Source: a virus
Direction: 5' to 3' (one strand)
Length of the DNA: 55,783 nt
IMG/VR virus record: IMGVR_UViG_3300047564_005880
Coordinates: 1 to 55,783 of that record
The position numbers were made by a program, and so were the translations under genes. The notes below the pieces were generated by a model. The model was given only the letters and a program-made list of their open reading frames with translations, was not told where the DNA came from and made no database searches. Below, in pieces: positions 11,101 through 20,900 of the stretch (the stretch's first letter is position 1; the number at the start of each line of letters is the position of its first letter).

Positions 11101-14100
11101 GCTAGACAGAGTTATGTTCGGAGTCTCTTGACCATTAATTGAATAAACATTAACAGAATCGGAATATGTAAAAATTGTAGCGGTTACTGATCCACTAGTT
11201 ATCGTTTCCCCAGAAGTAAATGGTCCGTTTGTAATTGAGCTAAATCTAATTACTGTATCTCCACTTGCGTTAGTTCCTACATAAGTAGCTACTCCACTTG
11301 CACCGCTAGTTTGTCCAGTTATAGTATTACCAGCAGAAAAACTACCACCAGATAAGTTAGTATATACAATTTGCTTTCTATTTACAGTTGTTACTGTATA
11401 AATTGTTGTTGGAGTATTTCTTATAGTTACATTTGGATGTGATCCTGGAGTATATCCAGATCCAGAATTTGATATGATTCCACCAATTCCAGGTACTGTT
11501 ATTGTAGCTGTGGCATTAGAAGTTGGACTTCCTCCTAAAAGAGGAACATTATTATAGATACCTGGTTTATATCCACTGCCAGAATTAGATATAGTTCCTT
11601 CAAATGGTAGGATTGTGACACTTAATTGTGCTCCAGAACCAGATCCTCCAACAACAGTTAATGTGGGAGCCGAAGTATATAACACTCCAGGATCAATAAT
11701 TGTAACATTATCAATTTCTCCAGATTTTTTATCAAAAGAGCAAGAGAATTGAGCTGGAGAATTTGGATTTCCTCCAGAAACTAAAATAGATGGAGTGAAT
11801 GAATATCCTTCTCCAGGATTGTTAATCGTTACTGAGCCAACTTCGTATCCAATCGTTGATGATGCAGAACCTCCTACTCCATCACCAGTAATACTTATGG
11901 ATGGAGCTGAAGTGTATCCTGATCCTGGATCACTTATAAGAATAGAGTCAATTTTTCTGCCTATTAGTACAGTTAATGATACCCCATTTCCAGAGGGGTC
12001 ATTAATAGTAGCGCCTGCAGTGACCGAATATTTTACCCCAGGATTGGTAATAGTAACGCCTGTAATTGTTCCTCCTGATTGTTGAACAGTTCCAGTTGCT
12101 GCAGTTCCTCTGAGGCTATGACTTTCCGATTGAGAAGCGGTGGTCAAAGGAATTGCTGTTCCTCCCTGAGATGCTGCAAGTTGTAAAGTAGTAGAAGTTG
12201 CATTTATTACATAATATGTTGCACCATCAGTTAGTCCAATATTTTGTGTTCCTCCACCGTTTGAATAAACGACAGTATCATCATTTTCAAAAACCACTCC
12301 ATTTTGATAGCTGATAGTATCATTTGCTGTGGATACATTAGATGCGGCATTAAAAGATTGTAATGGCGGATTATCAAATACTATTGTTGGAGAAACATAG
12401 TTAGATCCACCAACAGATATAGATACAGATTTTACAGACCCATATCCCTTTAAGGAAGCTGTAAAAGCTGCTGGTGCTGTAGGAGATCCACTAGTAGTGG
12501 AGACTACTGGAATCGTAGTATATCCAGATCCAGGATTTGTTAAAGTTACAGTTTTTACTCCTCCCGTGGATTCTAGGTTTGCAGTTAAAGTACAAACAAC
12601 CGTTGGATCACTTACTGCCGAGAGGGCATATGTATTCGCTACATATGAACTTCCTTCTTGATCTATATTTACTGAATCAACGCCAACTGCAAATACAGAT
12701 ATGTTTTTATTTGTATAGAGACCATAGCTTGACCAACCAGCTTGCTCCTTAGTAGAAATATTAAAAGATCCGCTTCCAGAATTATTGGAATCTATGCCAA
12801 CCTTTTTATCGTTTCTGAGATAAATTTCTTCTGGTGCAATAATTTCGGCATTAAGAATAATGTCTTCATCAGAGGATGGATCGAGAATTATATTGCCAGA
12901 AGTTGAACTTAAAGTATTCCCAGAAAGTCTAAGATTGCCAGTTTCGATGTAAGCTGGATAGAGATTCGTTGTTCCAGTTCCATCAGAGAGAGTAATGCTT
13001 GCTGCACTCTGGGCATTTTGAGTTGTCGCAGAGAAAGTAACGTTTCCAAGCTCTTGGTCAACAACAAACAGATCGCCAACTCTAAAGTTTCCAGATTGAT
13101 CTTGGGAGGTGTAATATACTCTACCACCATTCAGTTCGGTGATTTCATTTGCTTGAATAGTATTTGCAGCATTATTTGTAATGTCTGCACCAGTTCCAAT
13201 ATATTCGAAGTTTGCTGCAGTGAGGCGAAGGACAACACCAAGACCATCAGCAACTACAGCTTTAGTTCCATAGACAGCAGCGCATCCGATAGAACGCAGT
13301 TCTGCACCAAAGTCTGTATAGTCAACAAGGTTAATTGTTGTAGCAGAATCTCCACCACTGGAGCGAATATCCTTAGTTGATCCAGAAGAATCTAAAATTG
13401 TAGTAGATGCATTAGCACCATCCAAGTGAAGAAGAAGAACTGTGTAGATATCTTCAGCAAATGCTGCAGCAGGCGCAGTAAAGTTGGAAGTATATCTAGC
13501 AATACCTTTTGAAATTCTTACTTCATCGATATAACCATCAAACTCATAGTTTGCATTTCTAATGCTACCAATTTGTAACTGCTTTGTGCTTCCATAATCA
13601 TTAGTGTCAGTATATGTTGATCCTTCCTGAACACCATTTACAAACAACTTAGTTTGGTCGCCAATTCTAGAAACAGCGATGTGATACCAAGTATCTACGG
13701 ATAAAGTATTTCCACCAGTAATTCTTGCAGTAGCACCTACCTGATATACGAGTCTTCCAGACGCATTCAGATACAGGAGAGGAGCGACCTCCGACCCAGC
13801 AGCAGCTCTAAAATCGAAAATACCAAGATTATCATTTACTACATCAAATCTAGCAAAACATTCAATCGTAAAATCACCTAAACCAAATCCAAAATTAACA
13901 TTAGTTGGATAAGAAATATAGTCTCCAGTTCCATCTAATAATAAGGATGCAGTACCGAACTTAAATTGTGCAGTTGAAAGTTTTGCGTCACCTGTTGTAA
14001 CTGCGGTCTTTGCAGTACTAGCAGTTGATGAGAACTCTCCATTACCCTTACCATCAAGGTAGAGATAGGTTCCATCATTCTCATCGATGAGACCATAAGC

Positions 14101-15288
14101 TAGAACTTCTTTATATTGAACGTTGCCAGAAGTTGTAGCAGATGCTGCAGCAGTCAGTACAAAAGTATTAGTTGCAGCACTTGAAACTGTGAGGAATCCA
14201 TCTACTGCAGTTCCAGAAGTGAAATCTGCGTAAACATGGTCACCGTTTGAAAGACCATGTGCATTACTCGTAACAGTAATGGTTGTCCCTGACTGTGTAT
14301 ATGAACCAGTTACGAAATTATTACTGAGCTCGTAAATAGTTTCTCCAGCACTAAACGTACCAGAAACCCCACCAATCTTTAAGCGAGTTCTACCATTTCC
14401 AGCAACACCTGTTGCACCAGCGGCACCTTTAATTGCCTCCGAAGCAAAATAGAAGAAACTATTTAAGAGTTCTACTCGAATACCGTTGGTCATATAAAGA
14501 CCAATCTGGTTTGGAGTGAAGAACGTACATTCGTTGAATAATACTGCTGCCTCATAAGAAGAAGCAGAAGATATAGATCCGTCGAGCTTTGCACCTCTAC
14601 CTGCATCTCCTTGTGCAAATCCATACGGATCGCTTAGAGAAGTTACACTGCCCCTATTGAGGACAGTAACTCTTTCTACATATGAACTACGAGTGGCATT
14701 CCAATTGGATGCACAGACAATTGCATATCCTCTATCTAATCCAGCATTATAGAGAATACCACCAATTGTCAAATCGGAAACATGAGTATCTCCGTTTAAT
14801 ACGAAACCATTTTGGGTATTAGTTGCTGGAGAGGGTTGAATCAGAACCGATCTAATACCAGCACCCCTAACAGTTACTCCATCTGGAATAGTCAGGGGGA
14901 AAGTTTCCGTATATGTTCCAGGTGAAATATAAATTATATCTCCAGATGTTGCCGTACTGAGAGCTTTAGCAACAGTTAAAAATGGAGTATCTTGATGCTT
15001 ACCATTTACCCCACCACTAGCTAAAGTGGTAGAATCTGAACCTGTTTTAGCAACATAATAAGTTTGTCCAGGACCATTTGTAATATCGGTCGCAAGCATA
15101 GCAGTTGTAACCTCACCCGTGTTGGGTTTTTGGTTAGCAACTTCTACAATATTACTTCCATTTCTAACGTAGATCTTACGATCAGCAATATTAACGGCTA
15201 CTTCTCCATCAAGAAGATTAGAAGTCGTCGGTACTACTGTCGCCGTCGTCGATCTTTTGAGTTTGATTCTCGTAGGTTCCGCTGCCAT
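8125..15288 (-). CDS. Giant tail fibre (2,387 aa) with beta-helix, LamG and cupredoxin-like modules
   Basis: The N-terminus (IKLKRSTT...LLDGEVAVNI...IYVRNG) matches the Mtd-N-like attachment motif of phage fibres and is shared with the 557-aa fibre at 15444-17117. Residues about 75-275 look like a DUF1565/pectate-lyase beta-helix (YYVAKTGSD, ISPGTYTE, VTVRGAG). Residues about 425-620 form a LamG/concanavalin-like lectin domain (FTIECFARF, WYHIAVSR, LFVNGVQ, FDGYIDEVRI). Residues about 1060-1300 hold GSGYT beta-repeats, and about 1379-1473 a cupredoxin-like domain (GHPLEI ... YQCITHGGTM). The C-terminal half is repeat-rich and ends TTTKVKV. I infer a host-binding fibre with a carbohydrate-binding module. 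The start overlaps the previous coiled-coil gene by 71 bp in another frame, but the N-terminal motif supports this ATG. Confidence 0.88.
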   Translation of the reverse strand: MAAEPTRIKLKRSTTATVVPTTSNLLDGEVAVNIADRKIYVRNGSNIVEVANQKPNTGEVTTAMLATDITNGPGQTYYVAKTGSDSTTLASGGVNGKHQDTPFLTVAKALSTATSGDIIYISPGTYTETFPLTIPDGVTVRGAGIRSVLIQPSPATNTQNGFVLNGDTHVSDLTIGGILYNAGLDRGYAIVCASNWNATRSSYVERVTVLNRGSVTSLSDPYGFAQGDAGRGAKLDGSISSASSYEAAVLFNECTFFTPNQIGLYMTNGIRVELLNSFFYFASEAIKGAAGATGVAGNGRTRLKIGGVSGTFSAGETIYELSNNFVTGSYTQSGTTITVTSNAHGLSNGDHVYADFTSGTAVDGFLTVSSAATNTFVLTAAASATTSGNVQYKEVLAYGLIDENDGTYLYLDGKGNGEFSSTASTAKTAVTTGDAKLSTAQFKFGTASLLLDGTGDYISYPTNVNFGFGLGDFTIECFARFDVVNDNLGIFDFRAAAGSEVAPLLYLNASGRLVYQVGATARITGGNTLSVDTWYHIAVSRIGDQTKLFVNGVQEGSTYTDTNDYGSTKQLQIGSIRNANYEFDGYIDEVRISKGIARYTSNFTAPAAAFAEDIYTVLLLHLDGANASTTILDSSGSTKDIRSSGGDSATTINLVDYTDFGAELRSIGCAAVYGTKAVVADGLGVVLRLTAANFEYIGTGADITNNAANTIQANEITELNGGRVYYTSQDQSGNFRVGDLFVVDQELGNVTFSATTQNAQSAASITLSDGTGTTNLYPAYIETGNLRLSGNTLSSTSGNIILDPSSDEDIILNAEIIAPEEIYLRNDKKVGIDSNNSGSGSFNISTKEQAGWSSYGLYTNKNISVFAVGVDSVNIDQEGSSYVANTYALSAVSDPTVVCTLTANLESTGGVKTVTLTNPGSGYTTIPVVSTTSGSPTAPAAFTASLKGYGSVKSVSISVGGSNYVSPTIVFDNPPLQSFNAASNVSTANDTISYQNGVVFENDDTVVYSNGGGTQNIGLTDGATYYVINATSTTLQLAASQGGTAIPLTTASQSESHSLRGTAATGTVQQSGGTITGVTITNPGVKYSVTAGATINDPSGNGVSLTVLIGRKIDSILISDPGSGYTSAPSISITGDGVGGSASSTIGYEVGSVTINNPGEGYSFTPSILVSGGNPNSPAQFSCSFDKKSGEIDNVTIIDPGVLYTSAPTLTVVGGSGSGAQLSVTILPFEGTISNSGSGYKPGIYNNVPLLGGSPTSNATATITVPGIGGIISNSGSGYTPGSHPNVTIRNTPTTIYTVTTVNRKQIVYTNLSGGSFSAGNTITGQTSGASGVATYVGTNASGDTVIRFSSITNGPFTSGETITSGSVTATIFTYSDSVNVYSINGQETPNITLSSYNTYVFNMSDPSNVGHPLEISGYGSGQVVWSENGAPGTTNAEVVAVFTNTAVPSSATVKYQCITHGGTMGNYINVTDGSGSPGVYGSGASLSLIVAQNGTISSVSFANQGTGYKVSDTFGIPSNTSAGSGSSFQYTINSYSTSISSVTNISPTGGPYLISDILSVDPNFDGEGVGGGFSYTLSKVGFVDSVSITSPGYGFTSGETLKFTNAPQTSGTPFSLSVDTTIDDTPIEINYDGSIVSNNWYLNEDGSGEIGTTGTSLTLHSVSSDDINVLGGILTSTLQVGSSASILNLTANGTTTLKSADIELQNGSAAAPSLQFTNSTSTGLYRDAADVLGITAGGTARVKISTSDIQTTNNIKVDSAFGATTPFFFVNSIGESVDIGAPETGLRINNDASIEAIGSDLDVDITFIPKGEGNLVLTGGTNKDFSITDGSTETFRVDTESGNTTIKGRLDINSNLRIDDNIISNNGLIATTSFGQIITVSATGTGTGFTDGTYVAVTSTTSGSGSGATFNVIVTGGNITAVAVNAGGAGYAEGDTITLNPATIGAGTGKTITVTDIEGAGIVIKPQNGKNVKVESTAMFVVPTGTTNQRPPSGDRQVGGIRFNSEQQQFEGYNGSDFVSLGGVRDVNQDTYILTELSPGSNEDTFFFYNQGINSLDIVQNKFKLYTAKTFDTYGTLTLNGVTFGSNPLDVQTLGSSVLRVRSQKDVEVTGGLRFKSVPVLGEIATIGTVTSGVGVYTASQTFTAVASTSQFEGSGATFTVVIDGAGSVQSVTLVASGSDYEVGEIVTIAGNLLGGTTPANNVTFPVSTIANTSAAFARLDILQQDYVTQLDNKPFLTLDANGAEAAWKINRGWNSGTESYLTVFNSTATFMELNDCRVEGGQLSSFASNSTIVQFNKTTFKGAKTLVTIESNDGKVHMLEVTTVCATAGTTAYATVTNSVTSNNDLVDATVTVVGNNVNISLNKSSAATSSSSFTGRYTTTKVKV

Positions 15289-15433
15289 TTATAGCATTCT
15301 CAGTAGATTGTTGTTCTTTGATACTATTTAACTGACTTTGCAAATCGGAAATTTGCGCTTCCAGCATTACATTTGTCAGTGTCAAGTCAGAAATTTTTCT
15401 TTGTAATGTTGCAATAACAATTTGTACGTTCAT
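15218..15433 (-). CDS. Small coiled-coil protein (71 aa)
   Basis: This 71-residue protein has a heptad-like helical core (IATLQRKISDLTLTNVMLEAQISDLQSQL) in residues 6-37, then a polar, acidic tail ending DDF. The coiled coil suggests a trimeric whisker-like connector or a fibre-assembly helper, which is inference from shape only. It lies between the 557-aa fibre and the 2,387-aa fibre, 10 bp after the former's stop, and its 3' end overlaps the fibre start by 71 bp in another frame. Such overlaps suggest translational coupling. No named family is recognised. Confidence 0.62.
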   Translation of the reverse strand: MNVQIVIATLQRKISDLTLTNVMLEAQISDLQSQLNSIKEQQSTENAINGSGTYENQTQKIDDGDSSTDDF

Positions 15434-15443
15434 GGGTTTAATT

Positions 15444-17117
15444 TCAGAATGTTCCGCCGTCGATAGTTGAAGTCCAAACAGGAACTCCAGATGAAGTGAC
15501 AGTGAGGATTTGATATGAAGTTGTTACATCATTACCAGATCCAGGACTTGCCATATTTGCTGCAGCAGTTACAAGCAAACCATTTGCACTGTTTCCATAG
15601 ATAATACCATTTGTTGTAAAGGTGCTTTGACCAGTTCCACCATACTGAACCTGAAGATCATTATCAAGTTCGAGGTCACCAAGTACAACAGTACCACGAC
15701 TTCCAACTACGCCAAATACACCGTTTGTATCACTTGCATCTTCGATGAAAGTCCAAGCTCCAAGACCATCGGCGCCTCCAGTACGATCATAACCAAAGAA
15801 ACCAAACTTGGATGCAGATCCAGTGTAATAGTGAACCTTTACACCACGATCAAGAGCATCGTTTGCTTCTCTGGTTACTGTAATGCTATCACCAGAATCA
15901 ATATCTGCAGTGATTGCAAGATCAAGAGTTAATGTCTTTGTACCAGCATTAACATTAGTGATGTTTGTGCCAGCAGCGATACCAGTTCCAGAAACTACAT
16001 CTCCAGCTGCAAGACCATCAACTTTGTCTACAACTAAAGTTGTTGCTCCAGATGTAGCATTTGCAGATACTGTAAGGACAGTAGTTGGATCAGCAAGTTC
16101 GATGGTTGGATCGTTAACTGACATATTTGCCGAGTTAACAGTAGTGGTTGTTCCATCAATTTGCAGATCACCCTTGATGATAACAAGACCAGCAGCGTCT
16201 CCACCAGCAGGGAATGGGTCAATAATCAGTTCTGTCCCAGAAGTTGTGGAAAGAACATTACCATCCATTCTCAGTTGGTCAATATTAAACTGACCTGTCT
16301 GATTGATAGTTGCATTAAGAGTCTGAGTACCATTAAAGGTAACTGGACCGTTAAAAGTTGTAGTTGAATCTACTGTTAAGGTATCTCCAGCAGAATCACC
16401 AATTTCAGCATTACCTTCTACAAGTAAAGTTCCAAAAGAACCTTGACCAGCAACGCCAATACCACCAGAAACTACGAAAGCACCACTTGTTGAGTTGGTT
16501 GATGCAGTCGTATCTGCAAGCTTAACAGCAACACCACTATCAAATTCCCAATCAGCACCATCGATTCTTACTTTATCGAGGGTTGTTTCGTCATAACGAA
16601 TACCACCATCTTTGTTGCTACCGAAGTAGATACGCATATCATCAGCGATACGCAGGTTGGGGGTTCCTGTTACTCGCTTGATATCGAGAGTACCGTCTGC
16701 ATCGGTATAAACAAATTCTACATCTCCAGATGTACCAAACTCAAGTTCTTGACCATCTTCGATGACAAGTTTACCAGTTCCGTTGGCACGAAGGACAAGA
16801 TCTGCATCTGTGGTTCCAGTGGTGATGACATTTGCATCAAGAACAATATCATCAACTTTCCACTGATCGATCTTTGAGTTGCTATCTACAATAGCAACTG
16901 AACTAGCAGTAAGGACACCGTGGACATGATCAAGCATGTCGGTGAAGTATCTACCACCTACTACCTGGGCAGCACCGTTATTGTCACCAATAAACAGACG
17001 GTCTCCTTGGTTTGCCTGACTACCAGTACCGCTTTGTGTTACTGCAAGTTCACCGTATAAAATAGTTCCTGGAGCTGTCGTCCCAGTACTTCTTTTAATA
17101 AGGATGGATGACGCCAT
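15444..17117 (-). CDS. Tail fibre / virion protein with Mtd-N-like N-terminus (557 aa)
   Basis: Residues 1-45 (ILIKRSTGTTAPGT, then GELAV, LFIG) carry the same attachment motif as the 2,387-aa fibre. The body is built of short beta-repeats with phrases such as DADLVLRANGTGKLVI, LRIADDMRIYFGS and VVSGGIGVAG, which recur in phage fibre shafts. The C-terminus ends TIDGGTF, nearly the same as the ending of the next-upstream 73-aa protein (TINGGSF). Its ATG overlaps that gene's stop by one base. I infer a short or proximal tail fibre; the ligand is unknown. Confidence 0.82.
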   Translation of the reverse strand: MASSILIKRSTGTTAPGTILYGELAVTQSGTGSQANQGDRLFIGDNNGAAQVVGGRYFTDMLDHVHGVLTASSVAIVDSNSKIDQWKVDDIVLDANVITTGTTDADLVLRANGTGKLVIEDGQELEFGTSGDVEFVYTDADGTLDIKRVTGTPNLRIADDMRIYFGSNKDGGIRYDETTLDKVRIDGADWEFDSGVAVKLADTTASTNSTSGAFVVSGGIGVAGQGSFGTLLVEGNAEIGDSAGDTLTVDSTTTFNGPVTFNGTQTLNATINQTGQFNIDQLRMDGNVLSTTSGTELIIDPFPAGGDAAGLVIIKGDLQIDGTTTTVNSANMSVNDPTIELADPTTVLTVSANATSGATTLVVDKVDGLAAGDVVSGTGIAAGTNITNVNAGTKTLTLDLAITADIDSGDSITVTREANDALDRGVKVHYYTGSASKFGFFGYDRTGGADGLGAWTFIEDASDTNGVFGVVGSRGTVVLGDLELDNDLQVQYGGTGQSTFTTNGIIYGNSANGLLVTAAANMASPGSGNDVTTSYQILTVTSSGVPVWTSTIDGGTF

Positions 17118-17338
17118 CAGAAGCTACCCCCGTTGATAGTGATGTGATTTAAAACGTTTGTTGCAACAAATTTGCTGTTTGCTTGATCATATACAAGAAC
17201 CGCTCCCTCATTCAATCCACCTTGAGAAGTATCTGTGAGGTCAACGTCAGATAATCCACCTACGCTTCCACCTCCGCCGCCAGCAGCAACTCTAGTAACT
17301 CTTGGGACCGATTGATCACCAAATCTAAGTCTTGCCAT
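17117..17338 (-). CDS. Small fibre-associated protein with glycine linker (73 aa)
   Basis: The protein starts MARLRFGDQSVPRVTRV, followed by a glycine run (GGGGGS) at about residues 21-26 and a short beta-like region (AVLVYDQANSKFVATNVL), and ends TINGGSF. That ending recalls the C-terminus of the adjacent 557-aa fibre (TIDGGTF), so the two may share an assembly tag or be partly duplicated. It overlaps neighbours on both sides by one base (17117 and 17338), indicating tight co-translation. No family is recognised and the role is inferred from position. Confidence 0.68.
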   Translation of the reverse strand: MARLRFGDQSVPRVTRVAAGGGGGSVGGLSDVDLTDTSQGGLNEGAVLVYDQANSKFVATNVLNHITINGGSF

Positions 17339-17676
17339 TAGAGTGTTACTCCTTCTAGAACGCTTACCGTGCCTTCCAGGACTCTAGTTTTTTGACCAGT
17401 GATGGAAGTAATTACAACATCATAAACATATCTACCTGGCTTCATAGCGGTAGTAGTTGCGTGTCCAAGAGAAAGTTGGATTTGACCAGCAGTTGTTGGA
17501 TTTAAAATCTGAACACTAACAGTAGTTGAAGTACTGCTTGTATAATTTTTCTTGATTTTGCACGCAGCAGTATAACCAGTCAGGTCAAAAAATGTACCAT
17601 TATCATTTTCGATTGTAAAATCGGTAATGAAGTCGGCACCTTGATAGATCAAAAGATTGGATACTGCAGAAGCCAT
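17338..17676 (-). CDS. Ig-like baseplate/fibre accessory protein (112 aa)
   Basis: This 112-residue protein has alternating beta strands (DFITDFTIEND, YTAACKIKKNYTSS, GRYVYDVVIT, TRVLEGTVSVLEG). The pattern is that of small Ig-like domains found in phage baseplate and neck genes. There is no signal peptide. A TATAAATA-like late promoter (CATAAATA on the minus strand, 17713-17720) lies 37 bp before the ATG, and an AAGGA sequence lies in the leader. It is followed without a gap by the 73-aa gene. The structural class is a reading of the strand pattern, not a database hit. Confidence 0.72.
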   Translation of the reverse strand: MASAVSNLLIYQGADFITDFTIENDNGTFFDLTGYTAACKIKKNYTSSTSTTVSVQILNPTTAGQIQLSLGHATTTAMKPGRYVYDVVITSITGQKTRVLEGTVSVLEGVTL

Positions 17677-17711
17677 TCTCTAAAGAATTCCTTATAGTAT
17701 TTAGCTCAATC

Positions 17712-17939
17712 CTATTTATGGAGTTCCGAGACGATCATTTTCATCATCTCTTTTAACTCTGCAATATCTTCTTTGAGGGAATTTATTTCCTCATCTTTTT
17801 TCTTATTTGCTTCTCTCGCTCGGATATAAGCATCATATCCACTATTATCCGTGTTCAAGATAGCATTAGAATCAGGATCCCTGCCGAAGTTTGCATGTCC
17901 TTCTACAGGGATCAAATCAATTATTTTATCGTCCATCAC
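17712..17939 (-). CDS. Small coiled-coil virion-module protein (75 aa)
   Basis: The protein has two parts: an N-terminal segment (IDLIPVEGHANFGRDPDSN) and a C-terminal charged coiled coil (KKKDEEINSLKEDIAELKEMM), residues about 45-70. The VEGH.N..RD motif followed by a coiled coil is, from memory, frequent in small cyanophage virion-module proteins, but I cannot name a Pfam family. Its start overlaps the stop of the 2,218-aa gene by 4 bases, so it is probably co-translated with it. It may be an assembly helper or a fibre trimerisation peptide; this is inference. Confidence 0.68.
   Translation of the reverse strand: MMDDKIIDLIPVEGHANFGRDPDSNAILNTDNSGYDAYIRAREANKKKDEEINSLKEDIAELKEMMKMIVSELHK
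17713..17720 (-). promoter_or_regulatory. Near-consensus late promoter CATAAATA
   Basis: On the minus strand the octamer reads CATAAATA, one change from the T4 late consensus TATAAATA. It lies 37 bp before the ATG of the 112-aa gene, overlapping the last codons of the coiled-coil gene ending at 17712. It would drive the small fibre-accessory genes and fibres downstream. Confidence 0.5.
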
Positions 17940-20900
17940 GCCAGGGCAATTATTCTCAGATCTTTTACTCTAGGTATATATGGTTGATAGTAACCAGTGA
18001 GTGAAATCTTAATCTGGAATGCATCGAAGCTGCTTACGTCTTCTAATGTATATTCGAAGTCGGTAAAGATGTCTGGATTGTTCTGAGGAATCATCAATCC
18101 GCTATCTGGTCTACCGTCTCCATTAAAGAACTCGAAATCGAGATCATCGAGGTTGCCACCGTAACCAACTGGAACCAACTTGTACATCACCACTACATTA
18201 GAAGGAGTGAAAGTATTTGCTGCGAGCATGACTCTTAGACCAGTTGAGCTCTTAGCAAGTCTTGCAATTCTAGTAATGTAGTTTGCTACACACTCTCCAC
18301 CAATTTGCTTAGATGGAGTTGCATTATTAATAACGTTTGCTGTGGTGATTATCGAGCACTTCTCAAGGTCAATTACTGGAGACAGGTTATCTACCTCAGT
18401 ATTCATGTCAATTTCCATAGTAAATGACTTCTGACTGTTCATGTTATTGATTTCATTAATCTCAGAAGCAATAATCTTGGTTCCAAGGAAATAGTTAATT
18501 TCTCCAAGAGTTACATCCGCATAGGTAGTATCCTTAACAAAAGATACTTCTGCTGAAGAACCAGATGGGAAAGGTCCAGAAGAAGTTCCACTTGTACCAA
18601 GAACTCTCGTAACAATAGAAGTTTGTGGTTGAACTTGTGATTGAATTTGAGGAGTGAGAACATCCCATGGAATGTTTTGGGATACTCTGATGTTTGGTCC
18701 ACCAGAACTAATTGTCTTGCCAGCGGTTTTACCACTGATCTTTAACTTGTAGGAATGTGGACTATTTGCAGTCAACAAACCACCTGTTGCTGGACTATGG
18801 ACAGTGTTGATGAGTGTCAGTGGGATACCTGCCAAGTTGTAGCACTGAACAACTGCATCATTCGAGTGAGCTAATCCGATAGATGAACCAGATCCACCAG
18901 TTGCACTCCAGTTTCTTCCAGTTACGGTTCCGACTGAGTGACCAACGATGTTAACAACATTACCAGCGATTGATTCGTATGCAACAATTTCATCACCACT
19001 ACCATCTTCAGCAGTACCAAGAATTCTCAAGAATCCAGGGTTTGCAGAACTGACTGCAGATCCACCAATAGTAGTATGCAAATCAGCTGCATTATCAACT
19101 GTAAGTTGAGATGCGGTTGTTCCAAATCCACCAGCCATATTGATCTGTGTATCTGCAACTTCAGAAATTACTCCGCTAACCGAAACATAGTTGAGGTTCG
19201 ATTGCATACCATGGTTCGAATGGAATACTCTGATCTCATCACTACCAGAAGTCAAGCTAAAGGTATTTGGAAGTAGTCTCAGGAATCCACCATTTGACTC
19301 ACCAAGTTGAGCGTTGTTTAGGACCAGTCTTGATGGGGATGCAGTATCTGGTAAAGTAAACTGTGCTCTATAAATCTTGAACATCAGATCCTGATATTGA
19401 TCAGGAGTCCAAGTAGATGCGTTTTGTGACTTGAACAGAACACCGATGTATGGTTGCTCAGAGATCTTTTCTCCAGCATGTGCAGCATCAATTGCATCCT
19501 GACCAAGAACAGAGATGAATACCTTATATTGGTTAGAGTCCGATGTCAGGACCAAGGCATGTTCAGATCTGTATGGAATATAAACTGGGGATTCAAATAC
19601 AAAGGTTGTTGGAGTTGCAGCATCATCTGAAGTAAATACTTCGTTTGGTTGCTTTACCACCTTCGAGAAAGGAAGAATGATCTGGGTTGGTGTACCATTT
19701 ACAACAGTTCTGATATCCAGAGATACTGGAATTTCAGAATCCTTTGTGAAGAAGAAGATATCAACCTTGGAAAGGAATACTCCTCCTTCAAGACCAGCAG
19801 TATCGACAAGGAATGTTTGTGCCAGAGGGTCAATATATCTGGTGCTAGTGCTTGTACTTACGAGAGTTCTTTCTTCTCTAAGATCTTCTGAAGTTACCTG
19901 TGCATTTCTAACAGAAATAATGGTTTCTTGCTGAGTCTGCAAAAGACCAGATGATACAAATTCAGCTTCAGCAGATGAATCTGATACGCCTTGTACACGA
20001 GTATCATCCGACTGGTCTGAGAGTCTAAACAATCTTGTACCAGTCTTAAATTTCAAATTACCGTCAATATTAGGATCATCTAAGAAGAATGCTCCTCTCA
20101 AGTTACCAGATCCATCAGAAATGAGCGATTTGTCTGATACTTTTGCGATTGCTCCAGAAGTTTCACCGATTAAGTAATCGTTCAGTTTTGGAGAACCAAA
20201 AAACGCACCCTTTGCTTGATCTGAAAGTGCCTTTGTATCAATATTAATGAAATTCAAGTTAGAGTTGTAGTCACTGATTGAGGAAATACTATTTCCATCT
20301 AAAGGATTGATATTATATCCTTCATTTGGACTTACCGCTCTAGCCTTAAATCTTGGTTGACCATTAGCATCATTTACATAAACAGTTTCGCCAATCTGGA
20401 AAGGAATACTGTTTGTCTTAGAGTCAACTCCTGGATCTTTGATCAGTCCGATGATTTTTGGAGTTACGTTTGCAGTTGGAAGAGCAATACCATCGAAGAA
20501 AGCATAGAACTTGGTTCTTGGCTTTACTTTCTTGACAGTAAACTCAATATTTCTAGAGCGCATATAATTGATGTGCTCAACAGAAACAATTCTGCTTCCA
20601 AGAGATTGCTCCTCAACAATAGGAAGAACTCTATAGCGAATACCAGTTCTAGCTTGCTTTGTTGTTGTAGTAGTTGTCGTGGTTTCCCTAATTCTGCTAC
20701 TCTTCTTACCCGTGCTTTCTCTAGCTTGAGAAACACTTACGGATGTTCCAGTCCAAGTTGTTTGCCAAGCATTCCAGTGAATTGGTGAAAATCCATTCTG
20801 GTCTGCATTATATTCACGGACTGTTGTAAGGAAGTTTCCTTCTACTGTTGGTCCCTTAAGTGGTGAAAGTGTCTTTGTATCTACCCAGTTATCCGACTCT

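Noticed and set aside
8125-17117. Possible diversity-generating retroelement, prompted by the Mtd-like fibre N-termini
   Set aside because: No reverse transcriptase, no C-type-lectin variable region and no template/variable repeat pair seen in the window.
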